In this document: in pieces, positions 48,983-57,678 of the stretch
Numbering within the stretch: the stretch's first letter is position 1
How the letters are laid out: every line of letters starts with the position of its first letter
Assembly: GCA_963845485.1 (NCBI GenBank)
Contig: CAWJSI010000008.1
Location: forward strand, 62,001-126,000
Length of the DNA: 64,000 bases
Reading direction: 5' to 3'
DNA from: Bog-756 sp963845485
GTDB taxonomy: Bacteria > Actinomycetota > Acidimicrobiia > Acidimicrobiales > RAAP-2
The notes under the pieces: generated by a model
Databases searched by the model: none
What the model was told of the DNA's origin: nothing
What the model saw: only the letters and a program-made list of their open reading frames with translations
Made by a program: the position numbers and the translations under genes

Positions 48983-49984
48983 ATGGACCGAACACGCCGA
49001 CTCATCATCAGCCTGGCCCTCACGGCCGTGCTGGTCGTCGTCGAGATTGCCTTCGGCGTGGTGGCCCATTCGAGTGGCCTCTTGGCCGACGCCGGCCACA
49101 ACGTGGCCGATGCCGCCGCCTTGGTGCTCTCCTTGGTGGCGGTGCGCCTGGTCCTCCGCCCACCCAGTGCTGCCCGCTCCTTCGGGAACCACAGGGCCAC
49201 CATCCTCGCGGCACTGGCCAACGCCTCACTGATCGCAGTGGTGACCGTCCTCATCGTCGTTGACAGCGTCCATCGGCTGGCCCACCCCGAACCGGTGCGG
49301 GCCGGAATCGTGGTGGTTGTGGCTTCGATCGGCCTGGTGGTGAACGGTCTGGCCGTCCTCGTCCTGCGTGACCCATCGAACGACCTCAACATGCGTGCCG
49401 CGGTACTCCACATGGCCGGCGACGCTCTGGCCTCGCTGGCCGTGGTACTGGCCGGGGTCGTGATGGTCTTCGAACCCTCGGCCACCTGGCTCGACCCCGT
49501 CTCGGCCCTCGTTGTGGCGGCCATCATCGTGCAGCAAGCGGTTCGGATCTTCCGGGCCAGTATCGATGTGCTCCTCGAGTCCACTCCATCGGGGCTCGAC
49601 GTCGACGACCTGACCCGATCCATGGCCTCGGTCCGGGGCGTGACCGAAGTCCACGACCTCCACGTCTGGAACCTGTCCAGCGATCTTCGGGTTCTCTCCG
49701 CCCATGTAGTCCTCGACGGGCATCCAACCTTAGAAGAGGCCCAGGCCGTGGGGGACGCGGTCAAGCACTCCATCGCCGAGCCCTATGCCATCTCCCACAG
49801 CACCCTTGAACTCGAATGCGAGCGGTGCAAAGACGAGCTAGATCCCTGTCTCATGGAGTCGGTCACCGTGTCCACACCGGCTCACTCACCCCCACTAAAG
49901 GCCCCTCTGATCGCGGGTTCGGCTGTGGCGAATCACGAGCGGAAGCCGCCGTTCCTTCAGGCCACCTGGACGTCAGGAGCCTGA
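48983..49984 (+). CDS. Cation diffusion facilitator (Zn/Co/Cd efflux) family transporter
   Basis: This is a CDF-family proton antiporter with six helices, about 333 residues. The metal site in helix two is 'HSSGLLADAGHNVADAAALV' (H/D-x-x-x-D pair), matched by 'HMAGDALASLAVV' in helix five. A cytoplasmic domain ('VTEVHDLHVWNLSSD') follows. I chose the ATG at 48983, with GGGAG five bases upstream; the frame is open to a TTG at 48956. The tail after 'ELECERCKDE' is longer than usual. It is divergent from the Wzc-like gene and is probably not part of glycan synthesis. Confidence 0.93.
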   Translation: MDRTRRLIISLALTAVLVVVEIAFGVVAHSSGLLADAGHNVADAAALVLSLVAVRLVLRPPSAARSFGNHRATILAALANASLIAVVTVLIVVDSVHRLAHPEPVRAGIVVVVASIGLVVNGLAVLVLRDPSNDLNMRAAVLHMAGDALASLAVVLAGVVMVFEPSATWLDPVSALVVAAIIVQQAVRIFRASIDVLLESTPSGLDVDDLTRSMASVRGVTEVHDLHVWNLSSDLRVLSAHVVLDGHPTLEEAQAVGDAVKHSIAEPYAISHSTLELECERCKDELDPCLMESVTVSTPAHSPPLKAPLIAGSAVANHERKPPFLQATWTSGA

Positions 49985-51056
49985 CCAGAAGAGGACCCCG
50001 GTACCCGACTCGGTGGTGCCCAGACCGGAGAAGACCACCTTGGCCACGGTGACCCCGGTGGGCATCATGGTGCCCCAACACAGCGTCTGTGGCTTTCCCT
50101 GCGGCACATTGTCGCCGCTGCTGGTGCAGCCCGGGAACGGCCCGATGATCTCCGCGCTATTGAAGCCGTAGGTCATGCCGTCCGAGCCGATGATGAACGG
50201 TTCGCCTGCGAGGGAGTCAGGCCCTTCGACGACGGCGGTGAAGTTGAGGCCCACCCACCGTGAGCCGGCGGCTGCCGCGTTGTTGGGATCGTTGGGTACG
50301 GCGGGGTCGATGACCTTCTCGAGGGTGATCTTCTCCGGATCCTCGGACGAGGTCTTGGTGGACTGCGTCGTACCGATCGGCTTCCCGCCGGCCGACGATC
50401 CTCCGGCGGTGGTGGTCGTGGTCGTACCCAGGGCAGCCAGCGACACCTTCGTGTTGCCCTTCTTGTACAACCGGTTGCAGATGGTGCCGAGGGCCTTGGC
50501 GATCACCGCATTGTCGCTCTCCGAGAGATCCGAGGTCCCACCGTTCTGCTCCTCGATGGCGGCGACTCCCGGGATGGTGTCATCGGAACCCACCGATACC
50601 GAGCAGTACTCCTTCCCGTTGGTGGAGGAGATCTGGAAGTCACCCTTGGCCCGATAGGCCTTCTGGCCCACCCCGGGCACGGCCACCTTCGAGTCGAGAC
50701 CACGCACGTCCTCTTGGAACGACGACTTCGCGTCACTGCCTCCGACGACCAGGACGTCGATCGCCGGCCCGTCTTCGGAGGCGTCCGAGTACACGCACTG
50801 CTGTCCAGTCGCTCAACGCCTTAGTCACCTTGACCTTGGCGACCGGGGCGCTCATCAGCGGTTGCACCTGGGCCTTGGTCAGCTGCTTGCAGGTGGCGGC
50901 AGGAGTGGCCGCTCCGGCTACCGCTCCCCCTCCGACAACGATGCCTCCGGCTACCGGCAGACAGACCAGCATCATGGTCAGGAGCCCCAGGGAAAGAACC
51001 GAGACGGTCGGTCGGGTCCTTCGTGGCGGTGAAAACGGATGTCTGGGCGCGCGCAT
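49973..51056 (-). CDS. Secreted protein of unknown function (DUF3558-like layout), frame break near 50800
   Basis: This starts at the ATG 51056 behind GAAAGG and has a long signal peptide ('LSLGLLTMMLVCLPVAGGIV') ending near 'AGAATPAATC'. The exported part has 'CKQLTKAQVQPLM', then after the frame change 'QQCVYSDASEDGPAIDVLVV', paired cysteines later on and a Thr/Ser/Gly linker. Removing one A in 'tggacagcag' near 50800 joins 'ALSDW' to 'QQCVY'. The early Cys-x-L...Cys pattern resembles small actinobacterial substrate-binding lipoproteins of the DUF3558 type. The similarity is weak and there is no lipobox. Its end overlaps the convergent cation transporter gene by twelve bases. Confidence 0.75.
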
Positions 51057-51769
51057 GGACAGCCTTTCGTTCGAACCGCTGCTGATTCCGCCCTCGGCAC
51101 CGGCCACGGGTGTTGGCTGGACAATACGACACCGTCCACCCGAGGTCATCAGTACACGACTACGTAGTGCGAACGACCTAGATGGTGGCTCCCGACCAGA
51201 CGGATACGGGCTCCCCCCCGCCCCCGGCGTTGGCCCGCCTCGGTGGCGCTGCCACTCTGCGCCCGGGCGCGACGCAGCCCCGAGTAACCGAACGACCGAA
51301 GCCGCCCGAGCTCCTCGGGGCCACGTACACGGTACGTCCGGCCTGTCCTTTGCCTGGCCGTGTCGGACGGCCCTGCGCCGGACTTCTCGCCGCTACACCC
51401 CGGAGGGCCCACCGGTTCGAAACCGAACCACCTTTCCGGTCGCCTACGGCCCCCTCCGATACCCCGGAGAAACCTCTGGAGCTGGTCTTTCGACCCGTTC
51501 CCGGGGCCTCCGCCGGTGTGCGGTGGGGCTTCAACTTCCGAACAATTGCCACTGTGAAGGAAGGCCATCCACGGGTCAATAGGATGCCGCGAAATCCCTA
51601 CCTTTTCCCCGACATTTCTTGGCCTGTCCCCAGGATCCGAAGAGATGTCCACCGTTCGTCCCCAGCAGGCCGTCCCTTACCGCCTTGGGCCCTCGGGGAG
51701 GGAAGGCAGTAGGGTTTCCAAGCGATGTCGTGGGGGACGGGCAGAGGGCAGGATCACCGGGGCGAAGCT
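51057..51769. other. 713-base gene-poor region
   Basis: Open frames exist on both strands (51182-51712 plus, 51149-51652 minus), but both are Pro/Arg/Gly-rich without any recognisable motif and look like chance frames in high-GC DNA. I see no tRNA, no tmRNA or RNase P core and no repeat. The promoters of the secreted protein and of the GH43-like gene must lie near the ends. Confidence 0.5.
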
Positions 51770-53057
51770 ATGGCCATCGAGCCAGACGCATCCGACGCGC
51801 CGAACGTGCCTGCTCCGACCAGCAGGGACCCCGATGCATCCACCGCTCACGTCCTGTCCCCCAGCGCGGAGACGAGGGCCGACTCCGTCGAGGACGCGGT
51901 CGTGTCGGATCGCCGGCGGCGATCACTCACCGGGAAGGGCGGGAGGACGATTGCGGCCGTCGTCACGGTGGCCGTGGCGCTGACCGTCGTGATGGTGGCG
52001 CTGAACTCGTCGGAAGCCCATCCCGCCGCCGTTCCGTCGACGACAACCCGTTCGGTCCACCCGAGCACGCTTCCCTTCACCTCAGACGCGCCGGCTGCCA
52101 CACAGCCACCGGTGGCGAGTAACCCACTGGCTCCCGGGGCGCCGGTCAACTCGGGCCAGGACGAGTCGGACCCCTACGTCCTCGAGACCTTGGGTCGCTA
52201 CTTCCTCTACACCAGCAACACGACATCGGACTTCAAGCACCTCGGCATGAACGTTCCGGTCGCATCGTCGACAAACTTCACCACCTGGGGCCCGGTGACC
52301 GACGCCATGCCCGTCCTGCCGACGTGGGTCGAGAAGAACTTCACCTGGGCCCCTGACGTCCACCAGTTCGGATCGACGTACGTGCTTTACTTCACGGGCT
52401 ACTTCGCCTGGGGCGACGAGCAGTGCATCGGGGATGCCACCTCGGCCTCACCCACCGGACCGTTCACCGCGGCCAGCCAGCCATTCATCTGCCAGTCCGA
52501 CCTGTCCGGCTCCATCGATCCCCGGGTCTTCACCGACGACAGCGGGGTCAACTGGATGCTGTGGAAGTCCGACCAGAACGCCCACGGCAAGCCCAACCCG
52601 ACCACGCTCTGGTCCCAGCGGTTGACGGCGGGCGGCCTCGGACTGGTGGGCACGCCCAACGCGCTCGATGTCCCCCGACGAGGCCTGGCAGGGCACGATC
52701 GTAGAAGCACCCGATATGGTCGAGGTCAACGGCGCCTACTGGCTGCTCTACTCGGCCAACTGGTTCAACCAACCCGCCTACGGCATCGGCATGGCCTTCT
52801 GTGCCGGCCCGGCCGGACCATGCGCCGATCCCTACGACAAGCCGCTGCTGGGCTCGAACCTCCAGGGCTTCGGGCCCGGCGAGGCATCCTTCTTCCGGAA
52901 CGATTCGGGGATCTGGATGCTCTACACCCCGGTCCAGCTGACCACCATGTTCCCCGTCAGGCCGGTGTACATCACCCGGGTGGGGTTCGCTCCGGGTACC
53001 GGTCCCTATCTGGCCTCCGGCGGCCCGCCTGCCGCCCTCGCCCCCTCCTCGCCCTGA
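51770..53057 (+). CDS. Membrane-anchored GH43-like glycosidase, frame break near 52670
   Basis: A cytoplasmic Arg-rich start and one helix ('TIAAVVTVAVALTVVMVAL') anchor an outer five-bladed-propeller-like domain. Marks of GH43/GH117-type enzymes are 'GQDESDPYVLETLGRYFLY' (first acidic residue), 'FTWAPDVHQFGSTYVLYFTG' and 'GSIDPRVFTDDSGVNWMLW'. Near 52670 the frame changes and continues 'PDEAWQGTIVEAPDMVEVNG', which carries the catalytic acid (EAP) to the stop at 53057. One extra base in 'ctcgatgtccccc' explains it. The ATG 51770 is chosen over 51725. It may trim arabinosyl, xylosyl or similar residues of surface glycans. Confidence 0.85.
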
Positions 53058-53060
53058 CCG

Positions 53061-53085
53061 GACCCTGACCCCAGAGGTCAGGGTC
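53061..53085 (+). terminator. Terminator-like hairpin after the GH43-like gene
   Basis: A perfect 10-bp stem (GACCCTGACC / GGTCAGGGTC) with the five-base loop CCAGA begins four bases after the stop codon. It lacks a T-run, as is common in high-GC actinobacteria. Confidence 0.6.
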
Positions 53086-53125
53086 GACGGCGTTTCCTTC
53101 CAGGCGACGGACCACCACGTACCGG

Positions 53126-53145
53126 CCCGGGCCCTCCGGCCCGGG
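53126..53145 (-). terminator. Terminator-like hairpin after gatB
   Basis: CCCGGGCC and GGCCCGGG form a perfect 8-bp stem with a four-base loop, eight bases past the gatB stop on the minus strand. With the hairpin at 53061 it forms a back-to-back pair between convergent genes. Confidence 0.55.
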
Positions 53146-53152
53146 ACGTCGA

Positions 53153-54583
53153 CTAAGTCCGCCGACGCTCCAACTCGGCCCGGACGGCCTTGCCGTCGGC
53201 CTGGCCGCTCGTGGCCTTCATGACCATGCCGATGAGGCGGCCACCCACCTTCTCGTCCCCGGCACAGAAGCGGGCCCACTCGTCGGGCAGGGCGGCGATG
53301 GTGTCGGACACCGCCGCCACCAACGAGTCCTCCGACATCGCCTCGAATCCCTTGGCGGCGGCGATGGCCGCAGGCTCGCCCCCGTTGGCCAGCATCTCGG
53401 CCAGCACGGCTTTCGACTGAGTGGCGGTCAAGCTCCCGTCGGCTTCCAGGCTCAAGAGGGCCACGTACGACTCGACGGCGAGTCCGCGGGCGGCCTCGGC
53501 GTCGTTGGCCGCCTCGTTGGCTGTCCGGGCCAGGGCCAGGCCCGGGCTCACCCCGGCGGCGGCGGCGGCCACCACCAGAGGGTCGAGACCGAGATCGACC
53601 ACCGTCGAGACCTGGTCCACCAGCGATCCGGACGACTGCTCCCCCATCAGCGTGACCAACCGGGCCCGACGAACCGCGGGCATGGGCGCCATGGTGTCGG
53701 CCACGGCCCGGATCCACTCCCCATCAGGCACGAGGGGCACCAGGTCCGGTTCGAGGAAGTAGCGGTAGTCGTAGGCGTCCTCTTTCGACCGCAGGGTCTG
53801 GGTGCGGCCGGCGTCCTCGTCCCAGTGCCGGGTCTGCTGGACCACCTGCTCGCCCGACTCGATGAGGGCGATCTGCCGATCGGCCTCGTAGTCGATGGCC
53901 CGGCCGAGAGACCGCACCGAGTTCAGGTTCTTGATCTCGCACCGCGTACCGAAGGGATCGTCTGACGAGCGCCGCACCGACACGTTGGCGTCGACCCGCA
54001 TCGACCCCTCCTCCATCTTCCCGTCCGAGGCGCCCGAGGCCACCAGCACGGCCCGGAGTTCGGTGGCATAGGCGCGGGCCTGGGCCGAGTTCCGCATGTC
54101 GGGCCGACTCACGATCTCCACCAGCGGGACCCCCGACCGGTTGTAGTCGACCAACGAGTAGTCGGCTCCGTGGATCCGGCCCGACGCCCCGGCGTGGGTG
54201 GTCTTGCCCGTGTCCTCTTCCATGTGGGCCCGCTCGATCCCGACCACGGTGCCGTCGGGCAGCTCCAGGTGGCCGTCCACGTTGATCGGCTCGTCGTACT
54301 GGCTGATCTGGTAGTCCTTGGCCTGGTCCGGATAGAAGTAGTTCTTCCGGTGGAACGTGGAGGGCAGGATCTGGCAGTTGAGGGCGGTGCCGATGGCCAT
54401 GGCCAGCTCCACGGCGCGCTGGTTGATGACCGGTAGCGATCCGGGCAGGCCCAGGCAGACCGGGCACACGTTGGTGTTGGGCTGGTCGCCGAACATGTTG
54501 GGACACCCGCAGAAGAGCTTGGTGGCCGTCTTCAACTCACAGTGGACCTCGAGGCCCACCACCATCTCCCAGCCAGCCTTCAT
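53153..54583 (-). CDS. gatB: Aspartyl/glutamyl-tRNA(Asn/Gln) amidotransferase subunit B
   Basis: This is the tRNA-binding and kinase-like subunit of the GatCAB amidotransferase, 476 residues. It begins 'MKAGWEMVVGLEVHCELKT', has the zinc cysteines in 'LFCGCPNM' and 'NVCPVCLGLPGSLP', then 'YFYPDQAKDYQISQYD', 'VDYNRSGVPLVEIVS' and the C-terminal YqeY-like helical domain. The start at 54583 overlaps the gatA stop by four bases; the frame open upstream to 55057 is inside gatA. It converts Glu-tRNA(Gln) and/or Asp-tRNA(Asn) together with GatA and GatC. Confidence 0.98.
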   Translation of the reverse strand: MKAGWEMVVGLEVHCELKTATKLFCGCPNMFGDQPNTNVCPVCLGLPGSLPVINQRAVELAMAIGTALNCQILPSTFHRKNYFYPDQAKDYQISQYDEPINVDGHLELPDGTVVGIERAHMEEDTGKTTHAGASGRIHGADYSLVDYNRSGVPLVEIVSRPDMRNSAQARAYATELRAVLVASGASDGKMEEGSMRVDANVSVRRSSDDPFGTRCEIKNLNSVRSLGRAIDYEADRQIALIESGEQVVQQTRHWDEDAGRTQTLRSKEDAYDYRYFLEPDLVPLVPDGEWIRAVADTMAPMPAVRRARLVTLMGEQSSGSLVDQVSTVVDLGLDPLVVAAAAAGVSPGLALARTANEAANDAEAARGLAVESYVALLSLEADGSLTATQSKAVLAEMLANGGEPAAIAAAKGFEAMSEDSLVAAVSDTIAALPDEWARFCAGDEKVGGRLIGMVMKATSGQADGKAVRAELERRRT

Positions 54584-56046
54584 GCCGAGGCTCCCTGGGT
54601 CAGGCGGGGAGGGTCGAGGGTGGGGGCGGCAGCTTCCACGACGGCGGCCACCTTGAACAAGGTGCCCTCCGACAGGGCCGGCCCGAGCAGCTGTACCCCT
54701 ATGGGCAGCCCGTCGTCGCCCGGCCCGAACGGAACGCTGATGGCGGGGTGGCCGGCCAGGTTGCTCGGGATGGTGCAGACGTCCGAGAGGTACATGGTGA
54801 GCGGGTCTCCCGTCTTCGCCCCGAGGGCGAAGGCGGTGGTCGGGGCGGTGGGTCCGAGGAGGACGTCGCACCGGTGGTAGGCGGCGTCGAACCCCTCGAT
54901 GATCCGGGTCCGCACCCGGAGGGCCTGGTTGTAATAGGCGTCCATGTAGCCGGCCGACAGCACGTAGGTCCCGAGCATGATGCGCCGCTTGACCTCGGCG
55001 CCGAAGCCGGCCGTCCGGGTGGCCGTGTTCATGGCCACGGTGTCCTCGGCCTCGCAACGGAGTCCGTAGCGGACGCCGTCGTAGCGGGCCAGGTTGGACG
55101 ACGCCTCCCCCGGGGCGATGAGGTAGTAGGCGGAGAGTCCCAAGGTCACCTCGGGCACCGAGACCTCTTCCACGTGGGCCCCGGCCGCGGCCAGGGCGTC
55201 GGCGGCCTGGCGGACCCGGGCCACCACGTCCCGATCGGCCCCGTCGAGCAGCTCGGTGAGTACGCCCACGGTGAGACCGGCCACGCCGTCGTCGAGCACG
55301 GAGAGGACCCGCGGGGTGGGCCGGTTGAGCGAGGTGGAGTCAGCCGGGTCGTGACCCCCGATCACGTCGAAGAGCGTGGCGGCGTCGGCCACCGTGGTGG
55401 CAAAGGGCCCGATCTGGTCGAGCGAACTGGCGAAAGCCACTAGACCGTAGCGGGAGACGGTGCCGTAGGTCGGCTTCATGCCCACCACCCCGCACAGGGC
55501 CGCCGGCTGGCGGATGGACCCCCCGGTGTCCGAGCCGAGGGCTAGGGGGACGAAACCGGCGGCCACGGCGGCGGCCGATCCTCCCGACGATCCGCCCGGG
55601 ACCCGCCCGGTGTCGTGGGGGTTCCGGGTCGGACCGAACGCCGAGGTCTCGGTGGAAGAGCCCATGGCGAACTCGTCCATGTTGGTCTTCCCCACGACGA
55701 CCGCACCGGCCCGCCGCAGTCGGGTCACGACGGTGGCGTCGTAGGGGGGGCGCCACCCCTCCAAGATGCGCGAGGAACAGGTGGTGGGCACACCCCGGGT
55801 GCACAGGTTGTCCTTCAGGGCCACCGGCACCCCGGCCAACGGGCCGGGATCGTCGCCGTTGGCCACCACCCGGTCGATGGCGGCCGCTTCGGCCCGGGCT
55901 TCGTCGGCCAGGACCAGGTTGAAGGCGTGGATCTCGCCGTCACCGGCGTCGATGGCGGCAAGGTGCTCCTCCACCACGTCGACGGCCGAGCGACCTCCGG
56001 ACCGGACGGCGTTGGCCAGGAACGATGAGGGGCGCGGGGCACTCAC
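54580..56046 (-). CDS. gatA: Aspartyl/glutamyl-tRNA(Asn/Gln) amidotransferase subunit A
   Basis: This is the amidase subunit that releases ammonia from glutamine, 488 residues. The Ser-cisSer-Lys triad is visible: the lysine in 'GVPVALKDNLCTRGV' and the serines in the 'GSSGGSAAAVAAGFVPLALG' and 'GSDTGGSIRQPAALCG' region. Length and motif order are normal. The start is a GTG overlapping the gatC stop by four bases, and the stop overlaps the gatB start. The three-gene order gatC-gatA-gatB is conserved in actinobacteria. Confidence 0.98.
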   Translation of the reverse strand: MSAPRPSSFLANAVRSGGRSAVDVVEEHLAAIDAGDGEIHAFNLVLADEARAEAAAIDRVVANGDDPGPLAGVPVALKDNLCTRGVPTTCSSRILEGWRPPYDATVVTRLRRAGAVVVGKTNMDEFAMGSSTETSAFGPTRNPHDTGRVPGGSSGGSAAAVAAGFVPLALGSDTGGSIRQPAALCGVVGMKPTYGTVSRYGLVAFASSLDQIGPFATTVADAATLFDVIGGHDPADSTSLNRPTPRVLSVLDDGVAGLTVGVLTELLDGADRDVVARVRQAADALAAAGAHVEEVSVPEVTLGLSAYYLIAPGEASSNLARYDGVRYGLRCEAEDTVAMNTATRTAGFGAEVKRRIMLGTYVLSAGYMDAYYNQALRVRTRIIEGFDAAYHRCDVLLGPTAPTTAFALGAKTGDPLTMYLSDVCTIPSNLAGHPAISVPFGPGDDGLPIGVQLLGPALSEGTLFKVAAVVEAAAPTLDPPRLTQGASA

Positions 56047-56360
56047 GGTGCCTCGCCCAGGATCCGGGGCACCCGGAAGCGGTGGTCCTCCACCGACGGC
56101 GCCTGCCCGAGTACTTCGTCACGATCGAGACAGGGTCGGACCTCGTCGGGCCGGAGCACGTTGGTCACGGCCATGGCGTGAGCCGTGGGCGCCACGTCGG
56201 TCAGATCCAGCGAGGCGACGTCGGCGGCGTGGTCGAGGACCTGGGCCAGCTGTCCGGTGAACAGGTCCAACTCCTCATCGGTGAGCTCGAGCCGGGCCAG
56301 GTTGGCCACGTGGGCCACATCGGCCCGTGTGATGCGCTCGGGCGTGGTCATCGGCGCCAT
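56043..56360 (-). CDS. gatC: Aspartyl/glutamyl-tRNA(Asn/Gln) amidotransferase subunit C
   Basis: This is the small bridging subunit, about 100 residues, recognised by 'VAHVANLARLELTDEELDLF', 'LDHAADVASLDLTDVAPTAH' and the C-terminal 'LRPDEVRPCLDRDEVL' tail that wraps GatA and GatB. The start is a GTG at 56360 or the ATG three codons later. It opens the gatCAB operon, with all junctions overlapping by four bases. Confidence 0.97.
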   Translation of the reverse strand: MAPMTTPERITRADVAHVANLARLELTDEELDLFTGQLAQVLDHAADVASLDLTDVAPTAHAMAVTNVLRPDEVRPCLDRDEVLGQAPSVEDHRFRVPRILGEAP

Positions 56361-56375
56361 CCGACACTCAGGTGG

Positions 56376-57164
56376 TCACGCACCGGGGCCGCCCATGATC
56401 GTCGAGAAGAACTCCACGACGGACGCCTCGATGAGCGGTGCGTCGTTGTCCAAGGTGGCCACGTGGAAGCTGTTCTCGAGGTGGATGCGCTCGATGGGTC
56501 CGAATACCCGTTCGGCCAGTACCTCGCCGGAGATCGGCTCGACGACATGGTCCTCTCGGCTCGACAGCAGCAGCGTCGGGCAGTGGATCTGCCCGAGGTC
56601 CTCACGCACCAGGTCGGCCCCGGCGAACAAGGAGAGGGCGGCGGCCAGCGGGGTGCCGGGGTAGGCGGCTTCGACCGCACCTTCTTTCTTGATGTCGGAG
56701 CCAATGGCGTCGAACACCTCGGTGCCCGAATCGAGCAGCGCCGAGATCCCCTGGCGAAAGTCGTCATCAGGTCCCTGGATCAGTGGGTTGACCACGGCGA
56801 TGGCGGCGATCTCGGGGTGGTGCTCGGCCAACCAACACGTCAGGGTTCCACCCATGGACAGCCCGGTCACGGCCACCTGCTCACAACGGGCGGCCAGGGC
56901 GGCGAGCTCGGTCTCGGCGGCGGCCGACCAGTCCGCCCACCGGGTGGGCAGCATGTCTTCGACGGCGGTGCCGTGTCCGGGAAGCAGGGGCATGGCCACG
57001 GTGAAGCCGGCCCGGGCGCAGGCCTCGGCCAGTGGACGCATGGACTGGGGATTGCCGGTGAACCCGTGGAGGACGAGCACGCCGTGGGAGCCACCAGAGG
57101 CAGCCCACGGCTCGGCACCGGGGAGGATCGGAGCGGTCACGGAACCGGATGCTACCGGCCGCAC
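56376..57164 (-). CDS. Alpha/beta hydrolase, carboxylesterase / monoacylglycerol lipase type
   Basis: This 262-residue serine hydrolase is similar to the Est30 type. The oxyanion region is 'VLVLHGFTGNPQSM', the nucleophile serine is in 'VTGLSMGGTLT', the aspartate in 'LLSSREDHVVEP' and the histidine in 'LENSFHVATLDND'. It hydrolyses short to medium acyl esters. It lies 15 bases before gatC on the same strand, so it may share the operon promoter. The start is a GTG or a codon nearby. Confidence 0.92.
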   Translation of the reverse strand: MRPVASGSVTAPILPGAEPWAASGGSHGVLVLHGFTGNPQSMRPLAEACARAGFTVAMPLLPGHGTAVEDMLPTRWADWSAAAETELAALAARCEQVAVTGLSMGGTLTCWLAEHHPEIAAIAVVNPLIQGPDDDFRQGISALLDSGTEVFDAIGSDIKKEGAVEAAYPGTPLAAALSLFAGADLVREDLGQIHCPTLLLSSREDHVVEPISGEVLAERVFGPIERIHLENSFHVATLDNDAPLIEASVVEFFSTIMGGPGA

Positions 57165-57270
57165 CGGGGTCTACCCGCCACCCGCCGGCGGCACGCCGAT
57201 CGAGGGGTCACTCGGGGGTCGGGTTAGTGTGGTCGGCCAGACCACACTGCGGGCAAGGAGTTGGACACCG

Positions 57271-57678
57271 ATGGCCACCTACGAGTTCTTGAGCGACGAA
57301 TGGCTGGACGAGGCCCGGGCCATCCGGGCGGAGTTCGACGGCAAGGCCGCCACCATCGAGCACTCCATCCGGATGAACCTGATCATCGAGGACGTCCCCT
57401 TCGGTGAGGGCACCGTCCTCGCCCACGTGGACACGTCCTCAGGCGAGCTGGTGTTGGACACCGGACACATCGAGCCCGTGGACTTGAAGGTCACCCTTGG
57501 CTACGAGGTAGCCAAGGCCATCCTGGTCGAGGGCAACCCCCAGGCCGGCCTCCAGGCCTTCATGGCCGGCAAGATCAAAGTGGAGGGGGACATCGCCAAG
57601 TTGATGGCCCTCCAGGGTGCCACCCCTGATCCCGCCGCCGCCGAGATGGCCGCCCGCATCCTCGCCATCACAAAGTAA
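57271..57678 (+). CDS. SCP2 sterol-carrier-like protein
   Basis: This is a small lipid-binding protein of 135 residues with the SCP2 fold. Visible marks are 'HVDTSSGELVLDTGHIEPVD' and 'NPQAGLQAFMAGKIKVEGD', the hallmark of the family. The ATG at 57271 has AAGGAG eleven to sixteen bases upstream. Such proteins bind fatty acyl-CoA or other lipids in the cytoplasm. It is divergent from the hydrolase gene and convergent with the MFS gene, which it overlaps by eleven bases. Confidence 0.93.
   Translation: MATYEFLSDEWLDEARAIRAEFDGKAATIEHSIRMNLIIEDVPFGEGTVLAHVDTSSGELVLDTGHIEPVDLKVTLGYEVAKAILVEGNPQAGLQAFMAGKIKVEGDIAKLMALQGATPDPAAAEMAARILAITK

Noticed and set aside
51400..51560. tmRNA- or tRNA-like strings (GGTTCGAAACC, GGAGCTGG) in the gene-poor gap
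   Set aside because: No acceptor stem, no tag frame and no matching arms could be assembled.
51182..51712. Possible 176-residue protein on the plus strand
   Set aside because: It is Pro/Arg-rich with no motif, no ribosome binding site and an equally long frame on the other strand.
1..53057. Programmed +1 ribosomal frameshifting as a common explanation for the many +1 breaks
   Set aside because: The sites share no slippery sequence, in-frame stop or downstream structure, and unrelated families are affected. Error or decay is simpler.
54584..55057. N-terminal extension of gatB
   Set aside because: The extension is antisense-free but lies inside gatA in another frame and lacks any family sequence; the standard GatB start is at 54583.
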